Shown: in pieces, positions 50,364 through 60,121 of the stretch
Position numbering within the stretch: the stretch's first letter is position 1
Layout of the letters: every line of letters starts with the position of its first letter
DNA from: Sulfitobacter sp.
Lineage (GTDB): Bacteria; Pseudomonadota; Alphaproteobacteria; Rhodobacterales; Rhodobacteraceae
Assembly: GCA_013002405.1 (NCBI GenBank)
Contig: JABDKA010000049.1
Coordinates: 1 to 64,000 of the forward strand
DNA length: 64,000 bases
Direction: 5' to 3'
Position numbers and translations under genes: made by a program
Notes under the pieces: model-generated
What the model saw: the letters and a program-made list of their open reading frames with translations, nothing else
What the model was told of the DNA's origin: nothing
Database searches by the model: none

Positions 50364-51649
50364 TGGGCGAGAGTGCTAACGGGACTTCGATCTTTGGCCC
50401 GGTCCTTGCAGGGTTCATTGCGATCCTTATCTTTGGCGCCGGTCTTCTGCTTTGGGCCACGCAAAGCCGAATCTCGGGCGCGGTCGTCGCCGATGGAACG
50501 GTCCGGACGACAAGGGCACACCAGCTGATCCAACACCAGACGGGTGGCATCGTCTTGTCAGTGCGGGTCACCGAAGGGGACAGCACCAGGAAAGGCGATC
50601 CCCTGCTAGAGCTGGATCCCAAGTCGCTGCAGGCGGCGCTGTCATCGGTTGAAAACCGGATCGTCAGCCAGCGGGCGCGCCTATCCGCCGAACGCGGGCG
50701 CGCACCGCTGCTTGAGTTTGATGCGGCCACGCTTGATCTGGCCGCGACGCGCACGAACGGCATGACCCCGTTGCATCATGAGATGCAGCTTTTCGAAGCC
50801 AAGAAAGCAGCCCGTGCGGCAACCGCGAGGCACTTTGCCGAAAGGCGCGCACAGATCAGAACACAGCGAAAGGGCCTTTCTTCGCGCAAGGCCGCCCTGG
50901 CTGAGCAGTTGGAGTTGGCCCGCCGCGAACGCCGCGATCAGGACGATCTGCTGAGCAGGGGACTGGTGGCTGCAAGGCCGGTCAACGCGCTCCGGCGGGA
51001 GGAAGTAAGGCTTGTCGGTGCAATGGGAGAGCTTCGGGCGACGCAGGATGCCTTTACGGCCCAGTTGCGGACGCTCACGGCGGAGGAGGCCGCGCTTGAT
51101 ACGGAAGTCGCCCAGCGCACGGCAACGGCACTTGTCGCGGCCGGAGAAGAGGTGGTTGCCCTTGAGGGCCGCGCGCGGGAGCTGAGGCGGCAGATCGCGG
51201 GCCTTGTCATCCGTGCCCCTGCTGCGGGAATCGTACATGCCCTGCGGGTGGAGACGCCCGGTGCCGTCATCCGCCCCGCAGAACCGATAATGGAGATTGT
51301 CCCCGCCACGGGCCGCAGCCGGATTTCCGCTCACGTCTCTCCTGCCGACATCGATCAGGTCTATCCCGGTCAACCGGTCAAGGTGCGGCTATCGGGGCTC
51401 AACCAGCGCATCACGCCCGAACTGGAAGGCCTGGTCACGCAAATATCGGCCGATACAGTCGTGATCGGGGACGGCAGCCCGCCGCGCTACCGGGTGACGG
51501 TCCGGCTGCCCGCACAGCAAAAGGGCGATCCGGTCCTGCTTCCAGGCATGCCCGCGCAGCTGTTCTTTCAGACCGAATCCCGCTCCCCGCTGGCCTATCT
51601 GATACAGCCGCTTACGGACTATTTCGCCCGCGCCCTGCGGGAAAGCTGA
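50363..51649 (+). CDS. HlyD family type I secretion periplasmic adaptor
   Basis: VVADGTVRTTRAHQLIQHQTGGIVLSVRVTEGDSTRKGDPLLELD; VIRAPAAGIVHALRVETPGAVIRPAEPIMEIVP. Confidence 0.92.
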   Translation: MGESANGTSIFGPVLAGFIAILIFGAGLLLWATQSRISGAVVADGTVRTTRAHQLIQHQTGGIVLSVRVTEGDSTRKGDPLLELDPKSLQAALSSVENRIVSQRARLSAERGRAPLLEFDAATLDLAATRTNGMTPLHHEMQLFEAKKAARAATARHFAERRAQIRTQRKGLSSRKAALAEQLELARRERRDQDDLLSRGLVAARPVNALRREEVRLVGAMGELRATQDAFTAQLRTLTAEEAALDTEVAQRTATALVAAGEEVVALEGRARELRRQIAGLVIRAPAAGIVHALRVETPGAVIRPAEPIMEIVPATGRSRISAHVSPADIDQVYPGQPVKVRLSGLNQRITPELEGLVTQISADTVVIGDGSPPRYRVTVRLPAQQKGDPVLLPGMPAQLFFQTESRSPLAYLIQPLTDYFARALRES

Positions 51650-51721
51650 GACAGGTCTTTTCGTTTCCATGCATCGGCGCTAGCGTCCGCGCACCCGCAG
51701 TTGATCCAAGGATACAGTCCC

Positions 51722-52180
51722 ATGCGCATTACCGACCGTTTGTCCGAACTTGGCGTGACCCTGCCCGACGCGCCCGCGCCCGCCGCCAATTACGTGCCCT
51801 TCGTTCAGGTGGGCAATCTGGTCTTTGTGTCCGGTCAGATCTCCAACGGGCCGGACGGACTGATAACTGGAAAACTGGGTGATGACATGGCGGTTGAGGC
51901 AGGTGCCGCCGCCGCCAAAAGCTGCGCGATCAGTCTGCTGGCGCAGGTCAAGGCGGCCTGTGGTGGGGACATCGAGCGGCTTCAGAGGGTAATCAAATTG
52001 ACGGGTTTCGTGAACTCCACCCCCGATTTCACCGATCAGCCCAAGGTCATCAACGGCTGCTCCGATTTCCTGGTCGCGGCACTGGGAGAGGCGGGCCGCC
52101 ATTCCCGCTCTGCCGTCTCCGCGCCGTCTCTGCCGCTGGGTGTCGCGGTTGAGATCGAGGGGATCTTTGAGGTAAAATGA
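51722..52180 (+). CDS. RidA family protein
   Basis: MRITDRLSELGVTLPDAPAPAANYVPFVQVGNLVFVSGQI; RHSRSAVSAPSLPLGVAVEIEGIFEV. Confidence 0.92.
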   Translation: MRITDRLSELGVTLPDAPAPAANYVPFVQVGNLVFVSGQISNGPDGLITGKLGDDMAVEAGAAAAKSCAISLLAQVKAACGGDIERLQRVIKLTGFVNSTPDFTDQPKVINGCSDFLVAALGEAGRHSRSAVSAPSLPLGVAVEIEGIFEVK

Positions 52181-52938
52181 CACTCGCTTCTGTCTTCCTT
52201 CGCAGGCCCTTCGCCCACCGGGGGCTGCACAATGTGGAAGATGGCCAACCCGAGAACAGCCTGGCCGCCTTTCGCGCTGCCATCGCAGGTGGGTACGGGA
52301 TTGAGCTGGACCTGCAGCTTAGCGCCGATGGCGCCGCGATGGTGTTTCACGATTATGCGCTGGACCGTCTGACCCACGAAAAGGGGGCTGTGCGGTTGCG
52401 CAAGGCCGCAGAACTCGGGGCGACTCGATTGAAAGGCGGGGATGAGGGTATCCCGACCCTCATGGAAGTGCTGTCGCTGGTGGCAGGCCGCGCGCCAATG
52501 CTGATCGAGTTGAAGGATCAAGATGGTGGCATGGGGGATGACCTGGGCCCGCTCGAAGCGGCGGTAGCAGCCGCGCTCGCGGACTACGAGGGTCCCGCGG
52601 CGGTGATGTCCTTCAATCCAAACTCCGTGGCGCGGCTGGCTCAACTCGCGCCGCAGGTGCCCCGTGGGATCGTCACGGACCCCTATAGGTACAACGAGTG
52701 GCCCCTGCCCGAGGCGACCTGCGACCGGCTGCGGGAGATACCGGATTACGACCGGGTCGGGGCGACCTTCATCAGCCACGACGTCAATGACCTGGGCCGT
52801 CCGCGGGTCGCCGAACTGAAGGCAGCGGGCGCCTCGATCCTCTGCTGGACGGTCCGTTCCGCCTTGCAGGAGGCGGAGGCGCGCAGGATTGTCGACAACA
52901 TTACCTTCGAAGGCTATGCCGCCGCTCTGCCCGCTTGA
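52177..52938 (+). CDS. Glycerophosphodiester phosphodiesterase
   Basis: FAHRGLHNVEDGQPENSLAAFRAAIAGGYGIELDLQLSADGAAMVFHDYALDRLT. Confidence 0.93.
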   Translation: MTLASVFLRRPFAHRGLHNVEDGQPENSLAAFRAAIAGGYGIELDLQLSADGAAMVFHDYALDRLTHEKGAVRLRKAAELGATRLKGGDEGIPTLMEVLSLVAGRAPMLIELKDQDGGMGDDLGPLEAAVAAALADYEGPAAVMSFNPNSVARLAQLAPQVPRGIVTDPYRYNEWPLPEATCDRLREIPDYDRVGATFISHDVNDLGRPRVAELKAAGASILCWTVRSALQEAEARRIVDNITFEGYAAALPA

Positions 52939-52986
52939 TTCCGCGCCGCAGAGCTACAGATAGAGCGGCAGTCGCGAAGGCAGAGC

Positions 52987-54174
52987 ATGAACGCACAGGA
53001 AGTCGAGATCAGGGTCGTTCCCCACCTGTCCGAAATCGGGCAGGAGGTCTGGGACAGCTGTGCCTGCCCCGAGGCCGCCGATGGCGGTCCGCCGCTTGAT
53101 CCCTTTACCACCTTCCGCTTTCTGTCAGCACTTGAGGAAAGTGGCAGCGTCGGGCCCGGTACCGGCTGGAAACCCCAGTATCTGCAGGCCAGCATCGCCG
53201 GTGAGGTGATTGCGGTCGCACCCCTTTACGCAAAGTCGCACAGCCAGGGGGAGTACATCTTTGATCATAGCTGGGCACATGCCTACGAACGGGCGGGCGG
53301 ACGCTATTATCCCAAGTTACAGATTGCGGTACCGCACACGCCCGCAACGGGGCGCCGTTTCCTGGTGCGACCGGGGTTCGAGGAAAGTGGAACGGCCGCG
53401 CTGATACAGGGTGCCGTGCAATTGACCGAAAACAATGCGTTGTCCTCACTGCACGTGACTTTTTGCACGGGCGATGAGGCACGGCGCGCGGAAGAGATTG
53501 GTTTGATGGCGCGCAAGAGCCAGCAGTTCCACTGGCGCAACGACGGCTATGCGGATTTTGACGCCTTCTTGGCCACGCTCAATTCCCGCAAGCGCAAGAA
53601 TATCCGCAAGGAACGCGCGCAGGCTCAAAACTTCGGCGGGACGATCCGGACCTTTTCGGGCGACGATCTGCAACCCGAACACTGGGACGCCTTCTGGCGC
53701 TTCTACCAGGATACCGGCGCGCGCAAGTGGGGCTCGCCTTACCTCACACGGCAGTTCTTTGACCTTGCTCAGGAACATCTGCGCGACGACGTCGCCCTTG
53801 TCCTGGCCGCGCGCGAGGGGCGCTGGGTGGCCGGTGCACTGAATTTTGTCGGGCGAGAGACGCTCTATGGCCGCTACTGGGGCTGTACCGAGCATCATCC
53901 CTGCCTGCATTTCGAGTTGTGCTATTATCAGGCCATCGACATTGCCATCGCGCGCGGCCTCAAGACCGTTGAGGCCGGCGCGCAGGGCGAACACAAGCTG
54001 GCGCGCGGCTATCTGCCGACGCCCACCTGGTCCCTGCATTGGATGCGGGACGAAGGCTTTGCCAACGCGGTTGCTGACTATCTTGAGGCAGAGCGGAACG
54101 CGGTGGATCAGGAGATTGAAATCTTAACCGATTATGGGCCGTTCAAGCGCGCTCACGTGGAGGAACAGGAATGA
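52987..54174 (+). CDS. GNAT/FemAB-like N-acyltransferase (DUF482-type)
   Basis: ORF 395 aa; [82 protein letters not shown]. Confidence 0.88.
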   Translation: MNAQEVEIRVVPHLSEIGQEVWDSCACPEAADGGPPLDPFTTFRFLSALEESGSVGPGTGWKPQYLQASIAGEVIAVAPLYAKSHSQGEYIFDHSWAHAYERAGGRYYPKLQIAVPHTPATGRRFLVRPGFEESGTAALIQGAVQLTENNALSSLHVTFCTGDEARRAEEIGLMARKSQQFHWRNDGYADFDAFLATLNSRKRKNIRKERAQAQNFGGTIRTFSGDDLQPEHWDAFWRFYQDTGARKWGSPYLTRQFFDLAQEHLRDDVALVLAAREGRWVAGALNFVGRETLYGRYWGCTEHHPCLHFELCYYQAIDIAIARGLKTVEAGAQGEHKLARGYLPTPTWSLHWMRDEGFANAVADYLEAERNAVDQEIEILTDYGPFKRAHVEEQE

Positions 54175-54479
54175 CCGAGAAATTGAGCGAAGAGACCCGG
54201 CACACCGTTTTGCAGCCCTTGTTCGCTACCGGCTGGCAGATGGTCGAAGGACGGGATGCGATCGAAAAGGAGTTCGTCTTTGACAATTTTGTCGATGCCT
54301 TTGGCTGGATGACCCGTGCGGCCATCTACGCAGAGAAATGGAATCACCATCCGGAGTGGTTCAATGTTTACAAGACCGTCAAAGTGAGGCTAACGACCCA
54401 CGACGCTGGGGGCCTGAGCGCATTGGACGCGAAATTGGCCCGCAAAATGGATGGGCTTGTTGGGGCGAACGCGAACTGA
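54171..54479 (+). CDS. phhB: 4a-hydroxytetrahydrobiopterin dehydratase
   Basis: [62 protein letters not shown]. Confidence 0.93.
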   Translation: MTEKLSEETRHTVLQPLFATGWQMVEGRDAIEKEFVFDNFVDAFGWMTRAAIYAEKWNHHPEWFNVYKTVKVRLTTHDAGGLSALDAKLARKMDGLVGANAN

Positions 54480-55339
54480 TGGACGAACAAATTAACGATG
54501 TGCTGCGCACGGAGATCTGGCAGGGCAAGTCCCTCGGTGATCTGTTGACGCTTGAATTCCTGGCCAGTGCGGCGGGGTCTGTGATGGCTGCGATCCTGAT
54601 CCTGATATTGGGCTGGATTGTCTCGAAATGGTTGCAGACCCGGGTGCAGAACCTGGGGAAGAGAAACAAGCATCTCGATGAGATGCTCTTTGATTTCCTG
54701 GCCTCCGTCGTCCGCTACGTGGTGCTGGGCTTTACGGCGCTTTTTGTCCTCAACACCTTTGGGGTGCAGACAACCTCCGTTGTGGCCCTCGTCGGTGCGG
54801 CCGGTCTGGCCATCGGTCTGGCGCTTCAGGGCACCCTTTCGAACGTGGCCGCGGGGGTCATGCTGATCCTTTTCCGCCCGATCAAGGTTGGTGATTTTGT
54901 TGAGGTCGCGGGCAAGATGGGAACGGTCAAACAGATCAACCTGAACTTCACTGAACTGGCGGACCTCTCGAACGTCCATGTGGTTGTCCCGAACTCAGAG
55001 GTCTGGGGGAACATCATCACCAACTATTCCGTGAACGAGACGCGGCGCGCGGAATGGACCTTTGGTGTGGGCTATGGGGCGAACCTGAAGACGGCCGAAG
55101 ATATCATTCGCGAAACAATTATGGCCGACGACCGGGCGCATGCGGAACCTGCTCCCTTCATCCAGGTGACTAACTTGGGGGACAGTTCGGTCGATTTTCT
55201 CGTACGGGTCTGGTGCAGCGCCGGAGATTACTTTGCCTTCAAGGCCGACATGACCCGCAAGGTCAAAGAAGCGCTGGACGCAGGCGGTGTGGACATTCCC
55301 TTCCCCACGCGGACCTTCATTCAGGCAACCGCAGACTAA
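54479..55339 (+). CDS. mscS: Small-conductance mechanosensitive ion channel (MscS family)
   Basis: VALVGAAGLAIGLALQGTLSNVAAGVMLILFRPIKVGDFVEVAGKMGTVKQINLNFTELADLSNVHVVVPNS. Confidence 0.93.
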   Translation: MDEQINDVLRTEIWQGKSLGDLLTLEFLASAAGSVMAAILILILGWIVSKWLQTRVQNLGKRNKHLDEMLFDFLASVVRYVVLGFTALFVLNTFGVQTTSVVALVGAAGLAIGLALQGTLSNVAAGVMLILFRPIKVGDFVEVAGKMGTVKQINLNFTELADLSNVHVVVPNSEVWGNIITNYSVNETRRAEWTFGVGYGANLKTAEDIIRETIMADDRAHAEPAPFIQVTNLGDSSVDFLVRVWCSAGDYFAFKADMTRKVKEALDAGGVDIPFPTRTFIQATAD

Positions 55340-55344
55340 GCAAC

Positions 55345-55406
55345 GAGGTCCCGGACCTGATCCGGGACCTCCTGCGCAGATCACAGGCCCCGGACAGGTC
55401 CGGGGC
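55345..55406. repeat. Tandem pair of related REP-like palindromes; the second may act as a terminator
   Basis: GAGGTCCCGGA-CCTGA-TCCGGGACCTC (55345-55371) and GCCCCGGAC-AG-GTCCGGGGC (55387-55406). Confidence 0.65.
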
Positions 55407-55416
55407 TTTCCTTCGG

Positions 55417-55905
55417 CTACATATTGTCCAACAGCGATTCACCGCCCGACACGTCGCAAACGCCGGGGCTTTCCTCGGGCTGGAATAGCGAAACCTTGCC
55501 GTCCTCCACCAGCATCGCGTACCGCTTGGAGCGGGCGACCAGACCCGCAGGCGGCGCGTCAAAATCCATTCCGATGGCCTTGGTGAACTCGGACTGCGCG
55601 TCGGCCAGCATGGTGATGCCTGCCGCTGTGGCCCCCGTGGCCTCGCCCCAGGCCTTCATCACGAAGGGATCGTTGCAGGAGATGCAGATGATCTCTTCCA
55701 CGCCCTTGGCATCGAACTGGTCCTTGGTGCGTACGAAGCTGGGCACATGGGCGGAATGGCATGTGGGCGTGAAGGCCCCCGGCACGGCAAAGACCACAAC
55801 CTTGCGGCCCTTGACCTTGTCCGAAATCTTGACCGGCGTTGGTCCTTCCGCGCCCATTTCAACAAGCGTTGCGTCAGGCAGGGTGTCCCCTTGGGAAATT
55901 GTCAT
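55417..55905 (-). CDS. Peroxiredoxin (Prx5-like/redoxin family)
   Basis: Start 55905 (MTISQGDTLPDATLVEMG); VVVFAVPGAFTPTCHSAHVPSFV. Confidence 0.95.
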   Translation of the reverse strand: MTISQGDTLPDATLVEMGAEGPTPVKISDKVKGRKVVVFAVPGAFTPTCHSAHVPSFVRTKDQFDAKGVEEIICISCNDPFVMKAWGEATGATAAGITMLADAQSEFTKAIGMDFDAPPAGLVARSKRYAMLVEDGKVSLFQPEESPGVCDVSGGESLLDNM

Positions 55906-55993
55906 GGCGTATCCTCTCATCTGATTGTCATTATCCTCAGGCTGCATATAGGTTCCCGTTCCATAGGCGACCAGTCAAAAGAGGGGGCACTAG

Positions 55994-57202
55994 ATGAGGC
56001 ACGTCGTGGTGATCGGGGCTGGACAGGCCGGGGCCTCCTGCGTGGCCAAGCTGCGCAACACCGGTTTTGACGGGCACATTACCCTGATCGGCGAAGAACC
56101 GGTGCCACCCTACCAGCGCCCCCCGCTGAGCAAGGCCTACCTGCTGGGAGAGATGGCGGTAGAAAGGCTTTTTCTCAGGCCCGAGAGCTTTTACGCGGAA
56201 CAGGACATCACCCTGCGCACCGACGCGTCCGTGACCGCAATCGACACGGGTGCGCGCAGGGTTCACCTTGGGGATGAAGTGATTGCCTATGACGAACTGG
56301 TCCTGACCACCGGGTCGGAGCCGAACCGCCTGCCCGCCGCGATCGGCGGCGATCTCGACGGTGTCTTCACCGTCCGCGACCTTGGAAATGTCGATGCGGT
56401 AGCACCCTACTTTGAAGAAGGTGCGCGGGTGCTGATCGTCGGGGGCGGATACATCGGGCTTGAAGCGGCGGCCGTAGCGGCAAAACGCGGGTTACAGGTT
56501 ACCCTGATTGAGATGGCCCCCCGTATCCTGCAAAGGGTTGCGGCGCCGGAAACGAGCGATTTCTTCCGCGTCCTGCACCAGCGCCACGGCGTGGATATAC
56601 AAGAGGGTATCGGCCTGAAACGGCTCACGGGTGAGGGGCACGTCACGGCAGCGGAACTGAGTGACGGCAGCAGGCTTGAAGTGGACCTTGTCATCGTCGG
56701 TGTCGGTATACACCCCCGTACGGAATTGGCCGAGGCCGCGGAACTTGAGATCGACAACGGCATCAAGGTGGATGACCGGGGCCGAACATCGGTCCCCCAC
56801 ATCTGGGCCGCCGGGGACTGCGCCTCCTTTCCCTACCGCGGTCACCGCATCCGTCTGGAATCGGTGCCTCATGCCATCGAGCAGGCGGAATGTGTGGCCG
56901 AAAACATTCTGGGCGCAGCCAAGGCCTATGTGGCCAAGCCCTGGTTCTGGTCCGATCAGTATGACGTGAAGCTGCAGATTGCGGGGCTGAACAGAGGCTA
57001 CGATAAGATTGTGACCCGGCAGTCTGACGCGGACAGCGTGTCCTTCTGGTACTATCAGGGTGATACCCTTTTGGCCGTCGACGCCATGAATGATCCGCGC
57101 GGCTACATGGTGGGCAAAAGGCTGATTGAAAGCGGGAAATCCCCCGCGCCGGAGGCCATTGCGGACACCGGGACGGACCTCAAAAGCCTGCTGCGGCCGT
57201 GA
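55994..57202 (+). CDS. FAD-dependent NAD(P)H:ferredoxin/rubredoxin-type reductase
   Basis: MRHVVVIGAGQAGASCVAKLRNTGFDGHITLIGEEPVPPYQRPPLSKAYL; RVLIVGGGYIGLEAAAVAAKRG; HIWAAGDCASFP. Confidence 0.93.
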   Translation: MRHVVVIGAGQAGASCVAKLRNTGFDGHITLIGEEPVPPYQRPPLSKAYLLGEMAVERLFLRPESFYAEQDITLRTDASVTAIDTGARRVHLGDEVIAYDELVLTTGSEPNRLPAAIGGDLDGVFTVRDLGNVDAVAPYFEEGARVLIVGGGYIGLEAAAVAAKRGLQVTLIEMAPRILQRVAAPETSDFFRVLHQRHGVDIQEGIGLKRLTGEGHVTAAELSDGSRLEVDLVIVGVGIHPRTELAEAAELEIDNGIKVDDRGRTSVPHIWAAGDCASFPYRGHRIRLESVPHAIEQAECVAENILGAAKAYVAKPWFWSDQYDVKLQIAGLNRGYDKIVTRQSDADSVSFWYYQGDTLLAVDAMNDPRGYMVGKRLIESGKSPAPEAIADTGTDLKSLLRP

Positions 57203-57753
57203 GGATCATCGCGGGGCGGTTTCGCGGTACGGCCCTGGCTGCTGTCGGGAAGGGAGACGCCGACGCGCACCTGCGGCCGACGTCCGACCGGGTACGCGAA
57301 AGCCTCTTTTCCATGCTGACCCACCGTGACGTGATCGAAGGCGCGCGGGTGCTGGACCTTTTTGCGGGCACCGGCGCGTTGGGGTTGGAGGCGCTGTCGC
57401 GCGGTGCGCGGGAGGTATGCTTTGTCGAAAGCGGCCGCGTGGGTCAGCGGTTGATCCGGGAGAACATCGAAAAGCTGCGCGTGGAGAAGGAGACCACCCT
57501 GATGCGCAACGATGCGACCAGGCTGGGGGCCTGGCCCAATGCGCCCTTTGATCTGGTCTTCCTCGATCCGCCTTACGGCAAGGGCATGGGGGAACGGGCG
57601 TTGGCCGCCTTGCGGGACGGTGGTTGGATAACGGCGGAGGCACTGGTGGTCTGGGAAGAGAATGCGCCCATGGCAGCGCCCGATGGGTTTGAGCGGGTCG
57701 AGACGCGCAAATATGGCGATACGCACATCACCCTGCTTGAGCTTGCCACCTAG
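57199..57753 (+). CDS. rsmD: 16S rRNA (guanine(966)-N(2))-methyltransferase
   Basis: MRIIAGRFRGTALAA...LRPTSDRVRESLFSML; VLDLFAGTGALGLEALSRGA; DLVFLDPPYGKG. Confidence 0.94.
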   Translation: MRIIAGRFRGTALAAVGKGDADAHLRPTSDRVRESLFSMLTHRDVIEGARVLDLFAGTGALGLEALSRGAREVCFVESGRVGQRLIRENIEKLRVEKETTLMRNDATRLGAWPNAPFDLVFLDPPYGKGMGERALAALRDGGWITAEALVVWEENAPMAAPDGFERVETRKYGDTHITLLELAT

Positions 57754-58958
57754 CCCGCGCGAATGGCGTCGGCCAGCCGTGCGATCCCCGCGTCGATCTG
57801 AGTGTCATTCGCCAGAGAAAAACTCAGCCGCAGGGTGTTCGCGTTAGAGCGATCCGCAAAGAAGGCCTGCCCCGGCACAAAAGCCACTCGCTGGCGCGCC
57901 AATGCAGAGCGCAGCAGGGCGCCCCCGTCCATGCCACGTGGCAAGGTCAGCCAGATGAACATGCCCCCATCGGGCCGGGTCCAGGACACGCCATCGGGCA
58001 TATGGGTTTCAAGGGCGGTCAGCATGGCATCGCGGCGGGCCTTGTAGGTATCGCGCAGTTTGGCGGTGTGGGTTTCAAAGATGCTGCGGGCCACGTGGTT
58101 GATGGCCATCTGGTTCAGGCTGGCGCTGTGCAGATCGGCGGCCTGCTTTATCAGCACCAATTGAGAGACCACCTGGCTGGCCCCGCACACCCATCCCACG
58201 CGCAGGCCGGGTGCCAGTGTCTTTGAAAAACTCCCGCAGTAAAGCGTTCGACACGCTTCAATGCTGCCCTTGCGCGCGATCTCAAGCGCCAGCATCGGCG
58301 GGACAGGCTCCCCGTCATAGCGCAACGCCTGATAGGCGGCGTCTTCGATCACCGCAATGTCCAGGCTGTCCGCAAGCGACAGCACCTCTTCCCGAGCGGC
58401 CAGGTCCAGGGTTTCGCCAGTGGGATTGGCAAAGTCGACGGAGGCATAGGCGAATTTCACCCGGCCACCGTTTTCAGCAGCCCTTTGAGCGTAATCCTCC
58501 GCCGATCGATTGCCGCCCGGAGTGAGCCGGTCAAAGTGGGGCTCGTAGGCATTGAAGGCCCCCAGGGCGCCCATGTAGGTGGGCCAGCATACCAGTGCGG
58601 TATCCCGGGGCGACAGCATCAGCTTGCCCAGGTAATCAAGCGCCTGTTGCGAGCCCGAGGTGATCAGGATGTTGTCACGGGTGCAGGGAATGCCAAGCTT
58701 ACCCATCTCTGCAATGATCCAGTCCCGCAGGGGGGCGTACCCTTCGGAAACGGAATACTGCAGGGCCAAGGCGGCACTGCCGGGTGAAAGCGCTTCCGTC
58801 ATCGCGTCCTGAAAGGCATCCGTGGGGAAAAGAGCAGGGTCGGGAATGCCACCCGCGAATGAGATAATGCCAGGCTGATCAAGCAGCTTGAGCAGTTCGC
58901 GTATCTCGCTTGCCTTCATTTGGTTCATACGGGTGGCAAAGATGTCGCGCCAATTCAT
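57750..58958 (-). CDS. PLP-dependent aminotransferase family protein (2-aminoadipate aminotransferase-like)
   Basis: MNWRDIFATRMNQMKASEIRELLKLLDQPGIISFAGGIPDPALFP; YCGSFSKTLAPGLRVGWVCG. Confidence 0.92.
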   Translation of the reverse strand: MNWRDIFATRMNQMKASEIRELLKLLDQPGIISFAGGIPDPALFPTDAFQDAMTEALSPGSAALALQYSVSEGYAPLRDWIIAEMGKLGIPCTRDNILITSGSQQALDYLGKLMLSPRDTALVCWPTYMGALGAFNAYEPHFDRLTPGGNRSAEDYAQRAAENGGRVKFAYASVDFANPTGETLDLAAREEVLSLADSLDIAVIEDAAYQALRYDGEPVPPMLALEIARKGSIEACRTLYCGSFSKTLAPGLRVGWVCGASQVVSQLVLIKQAADLHSASLNQMAINHVARSIFETHTAKLRDTYKARRDAMLTALETHMPDGVSWTRPDGGMFIWLTLPRGMDGGALLRSALARQRVAFVPGQAFFADRSNANTLRLSFSLANDTQIDAGIARLADAIRAG

Positions 58959-59095
58959 GTCAGAATCTCTTCCCTATTTCCGGCAGCACAGCATAGAAGG
59001 AAATATATGGCAATAATTATTACCTATATCGGTCACAATCGTGCGACTGGCGGTTCCGGATTGGAAAAAGGTGAGGCCAAGCCTATCCTAGGCCC

Positions 59096-59287
59096 ATGAC
59101 CGACGCGACCTATCTTGATCACCACTACGCTCGCGCCGCTGCCCGGCAGCAAGAGGACATGGTGCACCTGCCCACGCCACAGGCTTTCGCGGCGCCGGTT
59201 TTCATCCACGACTGCGTCACCCCGCTGGCGGGAGAGACGGTGCTGTCGCTGCTGATGAAACGAATGATGGCCGGGGATCAGCCGTAG
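59096..59287 (+). CDS. Small hypothetical protein (63 aa)
   Basis: Uninterrupted ORF convergent with map, no conflicting feature: MTDATYLDHHYARAAARQQEDMVHLPTPQAFAAPVFIHDCVTPLAGETVLSLLMKRMMAGDQP. Confidence 0.4.
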   Translation: MTDATYLDHHYARAAARQQEDMVHLPTPQAFAAPVFIHDCVTPLAGETVLSLLMKRMMAGDQP

Positions 59288-60102
59288 GTCGGATGGAACT
59301 TGCCTGCCGGTGAGAGAGTGAAGATCTCGCACCCTCCTTCGGTCACACCCACCGAATGTTCGAACTGAGCCGACAGTGACTTGTCCCGGGTCACGGCGGT
59401 CCAGTCATCGGCCAATGTCTTGGTCTCCGCGCGGCCAAGGTTCACCATGGGCTCAATGGTAAAGAACATGCCCGGCTCAAGCGTGGCCCCGGTGCCGGGG
59501 CGGCCATAGTGCAGCACGTTGGGCGGTGCGTGGAACACGCGGCCCAGACCATGGCCGCAGAAATCCGTAACGACGGACATGCGATGGCTTTCTACGAAGG
59601 ACTGGATGGCGTGCCCGATGTCGCCGAAGGTGTTGCCGGGTTTCACAGCCTCGATGCCCCGCATCAGGCTGTCGTGGGTCACCTGGATCAGACGTTCTGC
59701 CTTGCGGGACAATTTGCCTGCAACGTACATCCGGCTCGTGTCGCCGAACCAGCCGTCGACGATTACGGTCACATCGATATTCAGGATATCGCCGTCCTTC
59801 AGCTTCTTGTCGCCGGGGATACCGTGGCAAACCACATGATTGACCGAAATGCAGCTGGCATGCTGATAGCCTTTGTATCCTATGGTCGCCGATTTTGCGC
59901 CCGCCGCTTCGACCCTTTCCTCGATGACGCGGTCAATTTCGCCCGTTGTCTGACCGACAAAGACATGCTCAGCGATCTCATCGAGTATGCGGGCGGCAAG
60001 TGCCCCCGCGGTATGCATGCCCGCAAAGTCAGATGGATCGTAGATACGGATGCCGTCCTTTGTACGACGGCCACGGTGCAGTTCGTTCACCGGGGTCTCC
60101 AT
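59278..60102 (-). CDS. map: Type I methionyl aminopeptidase
   Basis: Start 60102; CISVNHVVCHGIPGDKKLKDGDILNIDVTVIVDGWFGDTSRMYVAG; FCGHGLGRVFHAPPNVLHYGR. Confidence 0.95.
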   Translation of the reverse strand: METPVNELHRGRRTKDGIRIYDPSDFAGMHTAGALAARILDEIAEHVFVGQTTGEIDRVIEERVEAAGAKSATIGYKGYQHASCISVNHVVCHGIPGDKKLKDGDILNIDVTVIVDGWFGDTSRMYVAGKLSRKAERLIQVTHDSLMRGIEAVKPGNTFGDIGHAIQSFVESHRMSVVTDFCGHGLGRVFHAPPNVLHYGRPGTGATLEPGMFFTIEPMVNLGRAETKTLADDWTAVTRDKSLSAQFEHSVGVTEGGCEIFTLSPAGKFHPTYG

Positions 60103-60121
60103 TCGTTTTCTCCCTGACTGT

